Source: Flavobacterium geliluteum
GTDB taxonomy: Bacteria > Bacteroidota > Bacteroidia > Flavobacteriales > Flavobacteriaceae
Assembly (NCBI RefSeq): GCF_017948595.1
Contig: NZ_JAGFBV010000009.1
Location: 62,001-126,000 of the forward strand
Reading direction: 5' to 3'
Length of the DNA: 64,000 bases
Position 1 is the first letter of the stretch; every line of letters begins with the position of its first letter. Below, one piece after another: positions 63,001-64,000 of this stretch. The position numbers and the translations under genes were made by a program. Below the pieces are notes generated by a model. The model was not told where the DNA came from. It saw nothing but the letters and a program-made list of their open reading frames with translations, and made no database searches.

Positions 63001-64000
63001 CTTTTAAAAATTAATTATACACAACAGAATGTCTCTTGTAAAAATGGTCAGGATGGTGCAATCAATATCGCCATTACAGGAGGAACTGCGCCTTACAGCA
63101 TTGTCTGGAGTACAGGTCTAAATGCTAATCTAACTACTCTTTCGGGTCTAAGGGCATCAACCTATACCGTAACCGTAACAGATGATAATCTATGTACCAC
63201 TTCAGAAGAAATTACGATTACAGAACCGGATCTTTTATACTTGAGTCAGATTGTCAAAACGCCTCCATCAGCATTAGGAGTAGATGATGCCAGTATTGCT
63301 GTTACTGTCCAGGGAGGAACCCCAAACTACAATTTCCAGTGGTATGATAAAGACATGAACCTCATTTATACCGATAATAATAAGGCTTCAAATACAAGTA
63401 TTTATAACATTTATGTAGGTCAGTATTTTATTTCTGTAACTGATGCAAAAGGCTGCGTAATTACCAAAAGAGATTTAGATCAGGTAGATCCTTTATTTAT
63501 CGAAGTTAACCAGATCAATATTGTAAAATGTCACGGAGATGCAACCGCAAGTATAAAAGCAAATACTACGGGCGGACTCCCGGTTTATTATTACAAATGG
63601 TACGAAATCAGCAATCCAGCAGTTATAGTGGGTCAGGCAGAAACCTTAACAAATGCAAAAGCAGGAACTTATTATGTGGTTGCAACAGATTCTTTCGGAA
63701 AATCAATTCAAAGTCAGAATATTACCATTACAGAACCAGCCGCTTTAACAAATTCACTTTCTGCTGAGTATGTTCGTTGTGGCGATGGTAATGACTGGAC
63801 CATCACATCGGCAATTACAGGAGGAACTTTACCCTACACCTATTTATGGAATACGGGAGCAAAAACAGCCAATTTAGCCAATACACTTCCCGGAAATTAC
63901 TCGTTACTCGTAACAGATAACAATGGTTGTACAATTACCAAAACAATTACAATCACGGCTCCAACACATTTAAGTGCCACTCAAATTACAAAAATTCCAA
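60061..64000 (+). CDS. sprB: Giant SprB-repeat surface adhesin, 3' end outside window
   Basis: Open from the ATG at 60061 to the window edge (1313 codons seen, no stop). Signal peptide about 1-20 (LLGYSQ). The rest is a chain of SprB repeats of roughly 80-100 residues. Each has a V.C.G(D/E)..G.I start (e.g. VKCFGEETGAI, VYCKGDTSGSI, VLCFGNDTGII), a GG...Y.Y.W core and an end of the type L.AG.Y.V.V.D...C.....I.(E/Q)P. At least nine units with the Cys motif are visible. SprB of F. johnsoniae (about 6500 residues) is carried along the cell surface by the gliding motor and is exported by type IX secretion. The sorting domain and a following sprF would lie beyond 64000. Confidence 0.82.
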   Translation, partial: MKKHYLLLLFFTCLLGYSQVGALQGDGSRAVTITQPSAILISGTVIDAKGFNEPNGQITGYGISGGTPFGGNTYTQNWTRNGLPFTMTNFNTLSAGSYVINVSDSKGCPASKTFIVNQPALLEVTISNPDKITCNGKNTGTLTANPVEGYPIGPSNMVRTYSYDWYETDDLAGTNPVSLNQYSKTAINLKAGFYKVIVKDQANNVASAVKELEQNKLITVTPTLTHVKCFGEETGAIILNIINGTGAYTVTWNDGPTTKDRTNLSAGIYTYTITDANVAGCSVTGNVTITEPSSPLVIDPITQTQPSTPLSSDGTIKITASGGTLNYTYIWTKDGDPFTPNTDPITGQTTGLSNGKYKVVVVDGNNCTEPSAEIVLDALGIVLLDKVNVYCKGDTSGSITIKGVGGFGNYDYQWYKMNGAMANILNGETNPSLTNREFGTYRIIVKDGVNPDAYEDYELTEPAQPLTATFTATNVNCAGGNDGTAFITAVGGTPDNGTYTYQWFKNGSLLTGITTSSSSALSAGVYKVIIKDQLFCSTEVNFTLITPQPIIIPDATITKVAIFGQSTGAIALNPVTGGNGGYTYKWTYNLDTLFTKTTKDISGLEAGIYTVEVRDAKAIASDNSGCIATRSFTVTQNPELLVTLNETKSIQCNGDFNGEIKANVIGGVLGYTYQWSNSKGDIIGGDSNTISNLGAEQYKVIVTDSQGAQTTSAVLDLIQPEKLTVSLTNKTNVLCFGNDTGIINIDVIGGTKPYTFEWKKDNDAAVYATTEDLVTLKSGVYSIYISDDNDCITKLENIAITQPTAPLSITDIKVQNLSGFETNNGIIEVAIAGGTPAYTYAWRVKGSPTVIGNAKLLDQLTIGTYELTVTDNNNCTITKEYNIIQPDKLLITGIIQIENIKCFDNKQGVLQATITGGAPIGTLDADKSYIYKWYNQLTPTVVASTTNPSEALLAGTYLLEVSDGFGNSFTSTPVTITQPDLLKINYTQQNVSCKNGQDGAINIAITGGTAPYSIVWSTGLNANLTTLSGLRASTYTVTVTDDNLCTTSEEITITEPDLLYLSQIVKTPPSALGVDDASIAVTVQGGTPNYNFQWYDKDMNLIYTDNNKASNTSIYNIYVGQYFISVTDAKGCVITKRDLDQVDPLFIEVNQINIVKCHGDATASIKANTTGGLPVYYYKWYEISNPAVIVGQAETLTNAKAGTYYVVATDSFGKSIQSQNITITEPAALTNSLSAEYVRCGDGNDWTITSAITGGTLPYTYLWNTGAKTANLANTLPGNYSLLVTDNNGCTITKTITITAPTHLSATQITKIP

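Overview
The window is about two-thirds A+T by eye. It carries TAnnTTTG-type promoters with an upstream TTG, weak Shine-Dalgarno sequences, a TonB-dependent receptor of the Oar type, Ig-like and SprB-repeat surface proteins and several families restricted to the phylum. All this fits a Bacteroidetes chromosome, almost certainly a Flavobacterium. No tRNA, rRNA, CRISPR array, transposase or phage gene was seen; the region reads as core chromosome with small accessory patches.

Layout. 1-2779 (-): the N-terminal part of a large secreted Ig-like repeat protein cut by the window edge, followed by an AT-rich gap of about 1.2 kb. 4035-9095 (-): a DUF6495 gene, an Oar-like TonB-dependent receptor and the rpsF-rpsR-rplI operon with its own promoter and terminator. 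9213-15436: a LytTR response regulator facing a tight minus-strand run nadC, YihY-type membrane protein, DUF2147, subclass B1 metallo-beta-lactamase, priA. 15593-20552 (+): AlkC-like DNA glycosylase, pirin, OsmC, small GNAT, secreted adenosine deaminase, rlmH. 20597-25689: lipoprotein, folP, DUF1599 protein, BT_3928-type membrane protein, TlpA-like lipoprotein, tpiA. 25835-28193: a PadR regulator, HAAS-like membrane protein and secreted serine hydrolase under a promoter that overlaps a PadR-like operator. 28245-31826 (-): Pit phosphate transporter with its DUF47 partner, and histidine ammonia-lyase. 32250-37470 (+): the threonine operon thrA-thrB-thrC, preceded by a threonine-rich leader peptide.

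37587-40542 holds a 12-copy 21-bp tandem repeat next to a truncated copy of an acetyltransferase gene whose intact version lies at 40036, with a VOC protein and a GT9 glycosyltransferase between them. 40646-45082: Crp-like regulator, pectate lyase with a palindromic operator, a HipA-like kinase/DUF3037 pair, nnrD. 45163-49436 (+): gcvT, an S41 tail-specific protease and yebC.

49557-64000 (+) has the gene order I recall for the sprB gliding-motility operon of F. johnsoniae (remF, remG, an unnamed gene, sprC, sprD, sprB): a 1573-aa surface protein, a fibronectin type III protein, three related SprC/SprD-like proteins, and the first 1313 codons of a giant SprB-repeat adhesin that runs off the edge. 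It would depend on the type IX secretion system, which is encoded elsewhere.

Many gaps between genes hold imperfect inverted repeats built from short words (CTTGAAAC, CTTAGT, CAAAGG, CGCAAAGG and a TGTCATTTCGA element). The most distinctive loci are the tandem-repeat/decayed GNAT pair, the threonine leader, the kinase/DUF3037 pair and the recently homogenised sprC/sprD 3' halves.
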